From the NCBI GenBank assembly GCA_013214355.1, contig JABSSL010000008.1, positions 188,010-252,009 of the forward strand: a DNA stretch of 64,000 bases, given 5' to 3'. The notes under the pieces were generated by a model, which worked only from the letters and a program-made list of their open reading frames with translations, searched no databases and was not told where the DNA came from. This stretch comes from Saprospiraceae bacterium (GTDB lineage: Bacteria; Bacteroidota; Bacteroidia; Chitinophagales; Saprospiraceae). The translations under genes were made by a program, and so were the position numbers. Position 1 is the stretch's first letter. The number at the start of each line of letters is the position of its first letter. This document shows, in pieces, positions 36,622 to 43,883 of this stretch.

Positions 36622-38171
36622 TGATACGATCCTTCTCTTCTACCTTCTACTATTCATTGCTTTGGATGATCTTCCTTCCAAGCACTTTATTTAGTCAAAA
36701 GCAATCCCCAAATGTATTATTGATCTATACGGATGATCATCGATACTCTGGTGTACATGCCCTGGCCCAGCAAGCCGTCCAAACCCCCAATCTGGATGCC
36801 TTGGCAGCAGATGGGATTGTATTTGAAAATACCTATTTGATGGGCTCCTTCTCCGGCGCCACCTGTATTCCAAGTCGAGCCATGCTCATGACGGGAAGAA
36901 ATCTATTCGACCTGAATAGACAAGGGCACCTTATCCCAAGAGAACACACCACTATGGGCGAAGCCTTTCAAAAAGCCGGTTACCAAACCCAAATAGTAGG
37001 TAAATGGCATCAAGACAATGCCTCCCTGAGTCGTTCTTTCGAAGGTGGTGCCACCATCATGGGGCGAGGTGTGTATTTGGTAGACCATTTCAGAATGCCG
37101 CTATGGGACTGGGACGAAGAAGGTCAATTTCCCAAAGATCAGGCTTACCTGCTACAATATAATGAAGATGGTACACTATCACGCCGCCAGCTGACTAAAG
37201 CAGATCAGCGAGGCCCGATCGGTACAGCGTCCAACGGTCCACATACGTCAGAAATATTTGCTGCCGAAGCCAGCAAGTTTATCGAAAAATACGATGCCGA
37301 ATCTCCTTTCTTTCTCTATCTCGCCTTCCACGCCCCGCACGACCCACGCCAGGCGCCCGAACGTTTCAAGGCCCTATATCCTCCTTCCAAGATGGAGCTC
37401 CCCCCCTCCTATCTGCCCCAACACCCCTTCGACAATGGCCATATGGTCCTGAGAGACGAGGAATTGGTACCCTGGCCACGCACCCCTGAAATTGCTAGAA
37501 AGGAGCTCGCCGACTACTATGCCATTATCACTCATTTAGATGCGCAGATTGGGAAGGTCATTCAAAGTCTCAAAGCTAGCGGCCAGTATGAGAATACATT
37601 GATCGTATTTGCGGGCGATAGCGGCTTAGCAGTCGGGAATCACGGACTTCTAGGGAAACAGAATATCTATGATGAGGATGGCGTGCATGTACCTTTCGTG
37701 CTATCAGGAGGAGTGATTGAGCAAAAGGGAGTGAGCGTGAAAGGGTTTAGCTATATCCATGATATCTTTCCGACGGTCTGTGAATGGGTGGGTGTACCTG
37801 CGCCAAGCTCGGTGCGTGGTCAAAGCCTAGTGCCGTTGATCAAGGGAGAGGAGAGTGGCAGCAGGTCATTCACCTATCATGCTTATCGTCATCATCAGAG
37901 AGCTTATCGGAAGGGAAATCTGAAATTGATCGAATATGTGCGAGCTGATGATTTCAATAAACGAAAGGGAGCATTCGTTGCTGGCTCTAGAGTCACCCAA
38001 CTATTCGATGTAGAAAGTGACCCTTGGGAAACTACCGATCTTTCCTTTCAGCCCGCCTACCAGGATCGCCTGGCCCAGCTACGGCAAGAAATGCGCCAGG
38101 TGGCGAACCAACTAGGGGATTCCAAAGACAATACGGGGGAGAAATTTGACTTCTGGGATTTCTACCAATAA
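36618..38171 (+). CDS. Sulfatase (S1 type), exported, coupled to the preceding one
   Basis: A 517-residue sulfatase beginning inside the previous stop codon (ATGA overlap). Signal peptide: MIRSFSSTFYYSLLWMIFLP. The formylglycine Cys83 is in TCIPSR, the first metal-binding motif is LLIYTDDHRYSG, and the second metal site in LIVFAGDSGLAVGNHG has Ser-Gly in place of the usual His-Gly at one position. Fairly diverged from the first sulfatase, so they are probably not recent duplicates. It ends only 7 bp from the convergent aldo/keto reductase gene. Like the other sulfatases, it needs a formylglycine-installing enzyme encoded elsewhere. Confidence 0.88.
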   Translation: MMIRSFSSTFYYSLLWMIFLPSTLFSQKQSPNVLLIYTDDHRYSGVHALAQQAVQTPNLDALAADGIVFENTYLMGSFSGATCIPSRAMLMTGRNLFDLNRQGHLIPREHTTMGEAFQKAGYQTQIVGKWHQDNASLSRSFEGGATIMGRGVYLVDHFRMPLWDWDEEGQFPKDQAYLLQYNEDGTLSRRQLTKADQRGPIGTASNGPHTSEIFAAEASKFIEKYDAESPFFLYLAFHAPHDPRQAPERFKALYPPSKMELPPSYLPQHPFDNGHMVLRDEELVPWPRTPEIARKELADYYAIITHLDAQIGKVIQSLKASGQYENTLIVFAGDSGLAVGNHGLLGKQNIYDEDGVHVPFVLSGGVIEQKGVSVKGFSYIHDIFPTVCEWVGVPAPSSVRGQSLVPLIKGEESGSRSFTYHAYRHHQRAYRKGNLKLIEYVRADDFNKRKGAFVAGSRVTQLFDVESDPWETTDLSFQPAYQDRLAQLRQEMRQVANQLGDSKDNTGEKFDFWDFYQ

Positions 38172-38178
38172 GACAGCT

Positions 38179-39138
38179 CTAATTTGTCGGGACCACATTT
38201 CTCGCTTTGATAATCGTATCCGTAATGCGTTGAAATAAATCTTCCGACAAGACCCCTGCCCTCCAATCTGCCACCGTCGCTTCAATCTGCTGCAAGGTAC
38301 GAGCTCCCATCACCACACGGTCCGCTTCCTTGATGGAAAACAGATAACGTTGTACTAAGCTGGGCAAGCTCATTCCTAGTTCGTCCGCTATAGCTTTCAC
38401 AGCCTTGGCTGCCGCCTGGTCCGCTTCGCTAATCCACTCGTCTGGCTCCTGCGTGCTGTAGATGGGGAATCGATTCCCCAGCAGGGAGAAGTGCAAGGCT
38501 GAAGCAGCATAGTAAGCAATCTGTTCCTGCTGAAAATGAGGTATCTGTTCGTCTAGAGCGGTGAGATTACAGGCGTCCAGGTGTAAAAAGCCAGAAACGA
38601 CATCAAAATTTTCCTTAACGATATAAGGCATGAATTCGGGAGTTGGGTTTCCTCCTACTCCAATTAAATCTGTCAATCCCTCAGCACGAAATCCCTTTAG
38701 CGTGTCCAAGATGGTTTCTATCTGGTCCATGGGCACAAGTTGGGGCTCATGTAGAAACAATAGATCTACTTTCGAAACACCCAAAGTTTCCAAACTATCA
38801 TGGAAACTTCGTTTCATCCCTTCCGGAGAATAATCTGTGATCGTGGTATGGGCGTCTTCAGCGCGCAATCGCCCTACTTTAGTACTGATAAAGGGCAAAG
38901 GCCCCTGCCATTCCTTCAAAGCTAAGCCCGTATATAATTGAGCATTAGCATAAGAAGGTGCCGTATCAAGCACCAAAATGCCTTGCTCAAAAGCGTAGAG
39001 CAAGGCGTCTATAGAATCGCGTTTTACTACCTCTCCCCAAACACCACCGAGGCCAGAGGTTCCATAAACCAAGCGGCCTCCTTCTTGGAAAGCGGTTGAG
39101 GTTTGGTAGTTTACTAGAAAGTTCGGTTTTTGCATCAT
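38179..39138 (-). CDS. Aldo/keto reductase (possible L-fucose/aldose dehydrogenase)
   Basis: A 319-residue cytoplasmic aldo/keto reductase. Catalytic tetrad candidates are Asp and Tyr in VLDTAPSYANAQLYTG, Lys in PFISTKVGRL and His in VDLLFLHEPQL. The early YGTSGLGGVWGEV and late VQRYLFSIKEADRVVMGART fit the family that includes D-threo-aldose/L-fucose dehydrogenases. It is 35 bp downstream of the alpha-L-fucosidase gene on the same strand, so co-transcription is likely and L-fucose (or its lactone-forming oxidation) is an attractive substrate. That specificity is inferred from context only. Confidence 0.82.
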   Translation of the reverse strand: MMQKPNFLVNYQTSTAFQEGGRLVYGTSGLGGVWGEVVKRDSIDALLYAFEQGILVLDTAPSYANAQLYTGLALKEWQGPLPFISTKVGRLRAEDAHTTITDYSPEGMKRSFHDSLETLGVSKVDLLFLHEPQLVPMDQIETILDTLKGFRAEGLTDLIGVGGNPTPEFMPYIVKENFDVVSGFLHLDACNLTALDEQIPHFQQEQIAYYAASALHFSLLGNRFPIYSTQEPDEWISEADQAAAKAVKAIADELGMSLPSLVQRYLFSIKEADRVVMGARTLQQIEATVADWRAGVLSEDLFQRITDTIIKARNVVPTN

Positions 39139-39173
39139 ACTCTTGGTCTATAATTCTGTGGACTACTTGCGAA

Positions 39174-40769
39174 TTAGTCTAGCAAGTTCTGTGTTGCTTC
39201 CTTGGCCTCATCTCCAAAGTCCACCTCAAATACGAAAGCATGATCTCCTGGTTTTTCCTTCGGAAGCTTGACTTGCAAGCCCTTATCCGTGTGTTCCCAC
39301 TCCAAGGCTCCCTCATGTCCCAACAACTTCACCGCATTGATACTCCACTGGCAATTCGGACTTTGCTTCGCCAACTGTGTGATTTCGATCGCTCCATGAG
39401 TAGGCCAATCCATCGCAATTGCGTACAATTTCTCATTATTCGTTGTAAAGCGAAAATCCTGGGCCGTCAAGTCTTTGTTCTTTCCTTCGGTATGATGCCC
39501 TACTGCCACTGCGGTGGGTCCTTCGCCAAAGACGCGCCAGGGGCGTGAGCCAAAAATAGCTTTTCCGTTAGTAGCCAACCATTTTCCAATTTCCAAGAGG
39601 ACGGCTTGCTGATCTTCCGGAATGGTACCATCAGCTTTGGGGCCTACGTTCAATAGCAGACAACCATTCTTACTTACTATATCTACCAAGTCGTCTATGA
39701 GTGTGTTGGGCGTTTTCGAGATCCAGTTGGTCACATATCCCCAGGAATTCGCACCCACAGAGGTATCAGTTTGCCAGGTACTTTTCTGGATGTCAGACAT
39801 CTTTCCTCTTTCCAAATCCAAAACATTGGTGCCAGGAGGATAAGATTCAAAACCACCGAAGTTTTTATTTTGTAAAACGACCTCCTTATTCCATTCCAGC
39901 CCCTTGTTGTAGTAATAGGCCGCCAATTCTGGATGGTTGGGTCGGAAAGCCTCTTTATCAAGGTAAAAGTCAAACCACAATAGATCTGGTTGGTAATTAT
40001 CGATGATATCCTTCGTTCGATTCCACCAAGTCTCGCGCCAAGCCTCAGACATTTGATCTGTTTTCTCCCGATTCACTCCATATAGATCATCGTACTGAGG
40101 ATCCCAATTGTCGAATGCCTCTTTGCGGTTGAAGTAAGCCCAGTTAAAAGCGAGATGAGAAGAGGCACCAGTCTTTAAGCCCTGCTTGCGAGCTTCTGCG
40201 AATAATTCCCCAAGAATATCCTTTTTTGGCCCCATATCTACCGAATTCCAACGCGTAAAGTTCGATTTGTACATGGCAAAGGCATCGTGATGCTCCGCGA
40301 CGGGAACTACATACTTGGCGCCGGACTTTACAAATAAATCAATCCACTCGCTAGCATTGAATTTCTCCCCTTTGAACATGGGGATAAAATCTTTGTAGCC
40401 AAATTCTCCAGGGTGTCCGTAGGTTTTCACATGATGTTCGAAAATACCAGATGGTTTCTCTGATTTCACTTCAAAATTTGCGTTCCAAACCTGTTCATCC
40501 ATATACATCAGGCGTGGATACCATTCAGATCCAAAGGCTGGTACGGCATAAGGACCCCAATGGATGAAGATGCCAAATTTCGCATCTTGGAACCACTCGG
40601 GAGTTTCATAACGAGTTAGGGATTCCCAATTCGCCTCGTAGGGCTCCATTGCTGCGGGGGTAGTTGCGGAAGAAGCTTGCTTATTTTGATTCACACAAGA
40701 ACTAATGATGGAAAGCAATAAGACTAAAGTCGCTAGTTTAAAGGCACTCTTGTTCCTATTTGTATTCAT
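39174..40769 (-). CDS. Alpha-L-fucosidase (GH29), lipoprotein
   Basis: A 531-residue GH29 enzyme with a lipoprotein signal (lipobox IISSC). The catalytic barrel begins at PEWFQDAKFGIFIHWGPYAV, with the conserved KYVVPVAEHHDAFAMY and the nucleophile Asp267 in PDLLWFDFY. A C-terminal beta-sandwich follows (about 430-520). It releases terminal alpha-L-fucose from glycans at the cell surface or in the periplasm. The aldo/keto reductase follows 35 bp downstream. A palindromic sequence about 119-151 bp upstream of the start might be an operator. Confidence 0.92.
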   Translation of the reverse strand: MNTNRNKSAFKLATLVLLLSIISSCVNQNKQASSATTPAAMEPYEANWESLTRYETPEWFQDAKFGIFIHWGPYAVPAFGSEWYPRLMYMDEQVWNANFEVKSEKPSGIFEHHVKTYGHPGEFGYKDFIPMFKGEKFNASEWIDLFVKSGAKYVVPVAEHHDAFAMYKSNFTRWNSVDMGPKKDILGELFAEARKQGLKTGASSHLAFNWAYFNRKEAFDNWDPQYDDLYGVNREKTDQMSEAWRETWWNRTKDIIDNYQPDLLWFDFYLDKEAFRPNHPELAAYYYNKGLEWNKEVVLQNKNFGGFESYPPGTNVLDLERGKMSDIQKSTWQTDTSVGANSWGYVTNWISKTPNTLIDDLVDIVSKNGCLLLNVGPKADGTIPEDQQAVLLEIGKWLATNGKAIFGSRPWRVFGEGPTAVAVGHHTEGKNKDLTAQDFRFTTNNEKLYAIAMDWPTHGAIEITQLAKQSPNCQWSINAVKLLGHEGALEWEHTDKGLQVKLPKEKPGDHAFVFEVDFGDEAKEATQNLLD

Positions 40770-40887
40770 GCTAAGTTGGTTTTTTTATGCCTAAATATGA
40801 CCAGATAAGCCGGGTTGAGATGCCATAAAAGGTTTTTATTGAGGGACAAATGATTTTTGTAATCTCCTCCCTAGTCAGCCCATACCC

Positions 40888-40920
40888 AGCTGGTATAAAC
40901 AGGCATAGACCTGCCCAGCT
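40888..40920. promoter_or_regulatory. Palindromic candidate operator upstream of the fucosidase gene
   Basis: A 33-bp nested palindrome: outer arms AGCTGG (40888-40893) and CCAGCT (40915-40920), inner arms CAGG (40900-40903) and CCTG (40910-40913). It lies about 120-150 bp upstream of the GH29 start. The internal text ATAAACAGGCAT recurs with one extra C at 42801-42813 upstream of the sulfatase. Could be a regulator site or only a hairpin. Confidence 0.35.
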
Positions 40921-41029
40921 ATGGAGATATTCGCTCCATCGCGATCCAATGCTCAAATCACTATAATAAGGCCAAAATCAAGGTGAAAAATCGAAGGCTA
41001 TCATCCAATTTCCTACACGGTAGAAATTG

Positions 41030-42676
41030 CTACTCGCCTGTCCAAAACTCATGGATACCTGCTTGCAGATGTTTAAAGTCTTCATCTGTTTCCCCCAGTT
41101 TGATCCGAATTTGCGGGAGTCGCTGCTGTAGATTTTTGATAATATCTTGATAAGCTGGATCCGTATACCGGTTCACCAGCTCCTGAGGATCCTTTTTGAG
41201 ATCGTAAAACTCCCAAGCCTTTGGAGTAGCTTCTATCGCAAATGATTCCGGCTTCCACCACATGCTAGGAGTGCCATATTTTGTAGTGTCGTAATGCTCA
41301 CTGTAATAAAAAATCAGCTTGTGATCAGGCGTGCGAATACCAAAATGCGCAGGAACATCATGATGTACCAGATGCATCCAATACCTGTAGTAGGTCGCAT
41401 CGCGCAGAGGAGCCATCTCCTCTCCTTTCAGGACTCCTGCAAAGCTCTTGCCCTGCATGTAAGCTGGCTTGTCACCGCCAGCCAAGTCTATTAAAGTAGG
41501 GGCAAAATCAGTATTGTTTATTAAAAGATCTGACCGGCCATCACCTTTCAGTAGCTTGGGATAGTGCATAATAAAGGGCATCCGCATCGACTCTTCGTAC
41601 ATCCAACGTTTGTCCATCAGATCATGTTCCCCTAACATCATGCCTTGGTCTGCGGTGTAAACGATGATCGTGTTTTCCCAAAGATCATTTTCTTTCAAGT
41701 AGTCAAACAAACGTTTAAGGTTATCATCCACCCCTTTGACGCAGCGGAGATATCGCTTTAGATATTCCTGATAAGCCATACTCGTGGCTGAATCTTTTGG
41801 CAAACCTTGAAAACCATATTGAGTAGTGTAGGAACGGTAGGTATGTCGATCCGAAACTGAGGTGCCAATGCGGTTGCTAAGCTCTCCATTTTCCCCGAAT
41901 AAAGCAGCAGATCCAAAATCAGGTTGTTCATACAGTGAACTGGGCTCTGGGATGTTCACCTCCTTGAGATAATCTTCATATCGTGGCGCATATTCAAAAT
42001 CATCATGTGGCGCCTTGTAATGATGCATGAGAAAGAAGGGTTGATTGGGGTCGCGTTTGGTTTGCAGCCAATCTAACGTAATATCGGTAATCACATCAGA
42101 AGAATGACCTTCGTATTGAGTGACGTTTACCGTTCTCTTAATGCCTCCGTGGAAATTAATCTCTTGCTGCCGCTCTCCCTCTTCCCGCGTATACAGGATA
42201 GGATCAAAGTACTTGCCCTGCACTGGCAATACATTGTAGTAGTCAAATGCCTCTGGTGCCTCCTTGAGGTGCCATTTGCCGATCACTGCCGTCTGATAAC
42301 CTAGTTGCTTCAATTCTTTTGGGAGATATTGCTTATCGGCGGTAAGGCTCCCGTCCAAGTCCAAAACCCCATTGGTTTGGCTATACTGTCCCGTTATGAT
42401 ATTGGCTCGACTAGGCGTACAAATTGAATTGGTGCAGAAAACATTGGTAAACAACATGCCTCCTGCCGCTAGCTCATCCAACACAGGGGTGGGGTTGACC
42501 GCCGCCAGTCGTTGACCATATGCGCCCAAGGCGTTATAGGCATGGTCGTCGGTCATAATAAAAATAATGTTGGGCGCTTTTTGAGCATCAGTGTCACTCT
42601 CCTCTCCACAAGCAGTGCATAAGCATAGGGCAAGCAGACTGAAACTTAAGATCTTAAGATAAAGGGTAGATCGCAT
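41030..42676 (-). CDS. Sulfatase (S1 type), lipoprotein
   Basis: A 548-residue sulfatase with a lipoprotein signal (LCLCTACG). The formylglycine Cys86 is in ICTPSR, metal ligands in IFIMTDDHAYNALG, and the second metal-binding site in IIVYTADQGMMLGEHD. A long insertion region (about 215-300, including YEGHSSDVITDI and FGSAALFGENGEL) precedes the conserved C-terminal part. It lies 260 bp upstream of the fucosidase on the same strand and downstream of the mutarotase gene, which suggests a fucose-sulfate target, but the assignment is by neighbourhood only. Confidence 0.9.
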   Translation of the reverse strand: MRSTLYLKILSFSLLALCLCTACGEESDTDAQKAPNIIFIMTDDHAYNALGAYGQRLAAVNPTPVLDELAAGGMLFTNVFCTNSICTPSRANIITGQYSQTNGVLDLDGSLTADKQYLPKELKQLGYQTAVIGKWHLKEAPEAFDYYNVLPVQGKYFDPILYTREEGERQQEINFHGGIKRTVNVTQYEGHSSDVITDITLDWLQTKRDPNQPFFLMHHYKAPHDDFEYAPRYEDYLKEVNIPEPSSLYEQPDFGSAALFGENGELSNRIGTSVSDRHTYRSYTTQYGFQGLPKDSATSMAYQEYLKRYLRCVKGVDDNLKRLFDYLKENDLWENTIIVYTADQGMMLGEHDLMDKRWMYEESMRMPFIMHYPKLLKGDGRSDLLINNTDFAPTLIDLAGGDKPAYMQGKSFAGVLKGEEMAPLRDATYYRYWMHLVHHDVPAHFGIRTPDHKLIFYYSEHYDTTKYGTPSMWWKPESFAIEATPKAWEFYDLKKDPQELVNRYTDPAYQDIIKNLQQRLPQIRIKLGETDEDFKHLQAGIHEFWTGE

Positions 42677-42767
42677 AAGACTTGGCTATCGTTTTGTTAT
42701 TTAAAGATCCAGGATTCTTCTCTGTTCGGGTATCACATATGTCCGTAAGCCTAACAGATATGTTTTT

Positions 42768-42813
42768 GCCAACACAGGATTACCTGTGCTGGCCTGTGCG
42801 ATAAACCAGGCAT
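42768..42813. promoter_or_regulatory. Hairpin and shared motif upstream of the sulfatase gene
   Basis: GCCAACACAGG (42768-42778) and CCTGTGCTGGC (42783-42793) form a 4-base-loop hairpin with one mismatch in 11 pairs, about 92-117 bp upstream of the sulfatase start. ATAAACCAGGCAT at 42801-42813 matches ATAAACAGGCAT at 40895-40906 apart from one inserted base. Further CAGG/CCTG words follow at 42821-42836. No T-run favours a terminator on the relevant strand, so an operator is possible. Confidence 0.35.
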
Positions 42814-42878
42814 TTCCAAACAGGTAAACGGACAGGTGGCTTTATAAAAAGCATTACAAAATCAGACAGGAAGATCTC

Positions 42879-43223
42879 CTAGCTCAACTGAAAGATCTTT
42901 TCCATCTCTATCCATTTAACTCCCTCCGGGGCCCATGGCAGAGCTTGTTGAAAACCCCACATTAGTTTTTCCCACTCCTCTACTTTTGGATTATTAGCGT
43001 CCATTTCCGCTTTGCGGGCTGGATCAAACGAGGCATCTACTTCCATGATCATGAACATGCGGTTTCCAGTCAAGTAAATCTGCATATCCAAAACCCCAGC
43101 ATCCCTAATACTTTGGGTGATCTCTGGCCAGGCATTCCCCGGGGCATGGTACTGCTTGTATTGTTCAATTAAAGCCGCATCATCCTTCAAATCGCAGGCT
43201 AGGCAAAAACGTCTTGATTCCAT
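42879..43223 (-). CDS. L-rhamnose/L-fucose mutarotase-like protein (RhaM family)
   Basis: A 114-residue protein of the L-rhamnose mutarotase family (DUF718, dimeric ferredoxin-like fold). MESRRFCLACDLKDDAALIE is the N-terminus, with YHAPGNAWPEITQSIRDAG and MDANNPKVEEWEKLMWGFQQ as conserved parts. Mutarotases interconvert alpha and beta anomers of free sugars in the cytoplasm. The frame is open to 43445, but that upstream part is AT-rich with odd composition, so the ATG at 43223 is chosen. Although most relatives act on L-rhamnose, the fucosidase neighbourhood makes L-fucose plausible. Confidence 0.82.
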   Translation of the reverse strand: MESRRFCLACDLKDDAALIEQYKQYHAPGNAWPEITQSIRDAGVLDMQIYLTGNRMFMIMEVDASFDPARKAEMDANNPKVEEWEKLMWGFQQALPWAPEGVKWIEMEKIFQLS

Positions 43224-43504
43224 AGTATTCGCAATAGTCGTGTTTACATTATAAGATGTAGCATAGTTACAGCATTTACCATCATATTTTATATGGTTTC
43301 CATAAAAAAGACCATACGTAGTACCACAGAGACCATTTGTTACCCTCAATAATTCTGAATTGAGATAGATTTGCTGATGATAATAATTAAACCCTCGTTG
43401 TCTCTCATAGCCGCTAGAAGCTGAGATGGCAACAAGGAAAACCAACTAATTACAAGGTCAACTAGTTCTAAAAGATGCTATAATTAGAAGTAACGAAACT
43501 TTCG

Positions 43505-43554
43505 CGTCGCAGTGGTGCTATCCTGCTAGGACAGCAACCACTATGGCGATTTTT
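43505..43554 (+). terminator. Terminator-like hairpin without an upstream plus-strand gene
   Basis: The stem AGTGGTGCTATCCT (43511-43524) pairs with AGGACAGCAACCACT (43528-43542) with one bulge and one mismatch, extended by CGC/GCG flanks and followed by ATTTTT (43549-43554). This is a convincing factor-independent terminator for plus-strand transcripts. The only gene upstream on that strand is the second sulfatase about 5 kb away, so it may end a small RNA or antisense transcript. Confidence 0.5.
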
Positions 43555-43589
43555 CTAAACTACGGCCTAGCCTCTTGTAAGAAATACCC

Positions 43590-43705
43590 TAATTAACCCA
43601 AGTGCGATTAAGGAGCGCAAAAAACTCAGTCGAGCGCTTGGTTTTACAGCAAATATCTGACGCATTTTGGCGCTCTAGCAGGAATCGCAACTTGCATTGA
43701 TTAAT
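43590..43705. repeat. Palindromic dispersed repeat, copy 2 (MITE/REP-like)
   Basis: A 115-bp relative of the element at 10781-10913, in the same orientation. It shares the AATTAACCCAAG left end (here one T shorter in the core), GAGCGCAAAAAACT, the block CAGCAAATATCTGACGCATT, and the right end AATCGCAACTTGCAT. Its arms can pair further inward: GGAGCGC and GGCGCTC. It lacks the 18-bp insertion of copy 1. No open frame is inside. Confidence 0.75.
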
Positions 43706-43883
43706 CACCTTCTCTAGATACTCATGCAGCCCACCTGGGCTGAAAGCGAACTAACCCAAGCCTATGATTTCCAATCTGAGTCTTTCTTTAGGCCATTTGT
43801 GGCACTGAAGACCTGGATTTCTTTGCCAGCTATGGCCTATTGCTGCAGACCTGACTAGAGAAAAATAATACTCAGTTTTGTGT

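Larger units (their letters stand above)
43224..43883. other. 660-bp intergenic region with an orphan hairpin and repeat copy 2
   Basis: The region between the mutarotase and the GH86 gene. It contains an AT-rich stretch (43224-43500) without a supported gene, a terminator-like hairpin at 43505-43554, the second copy of the palindromic dispersed repeat and a further 180 bp of GH86 leader with a small palindrome (CAGCCC/GGGCTG near 43728-43743). Confidence 0.5.

Noticed and set aside
43224..43445. N-terminal extension of the mutarotase reading frame
   Set aside because: It is AT-rich, has an unusual residue composition, and the family length (about 105-115 residues) fits the ATG at 43223.
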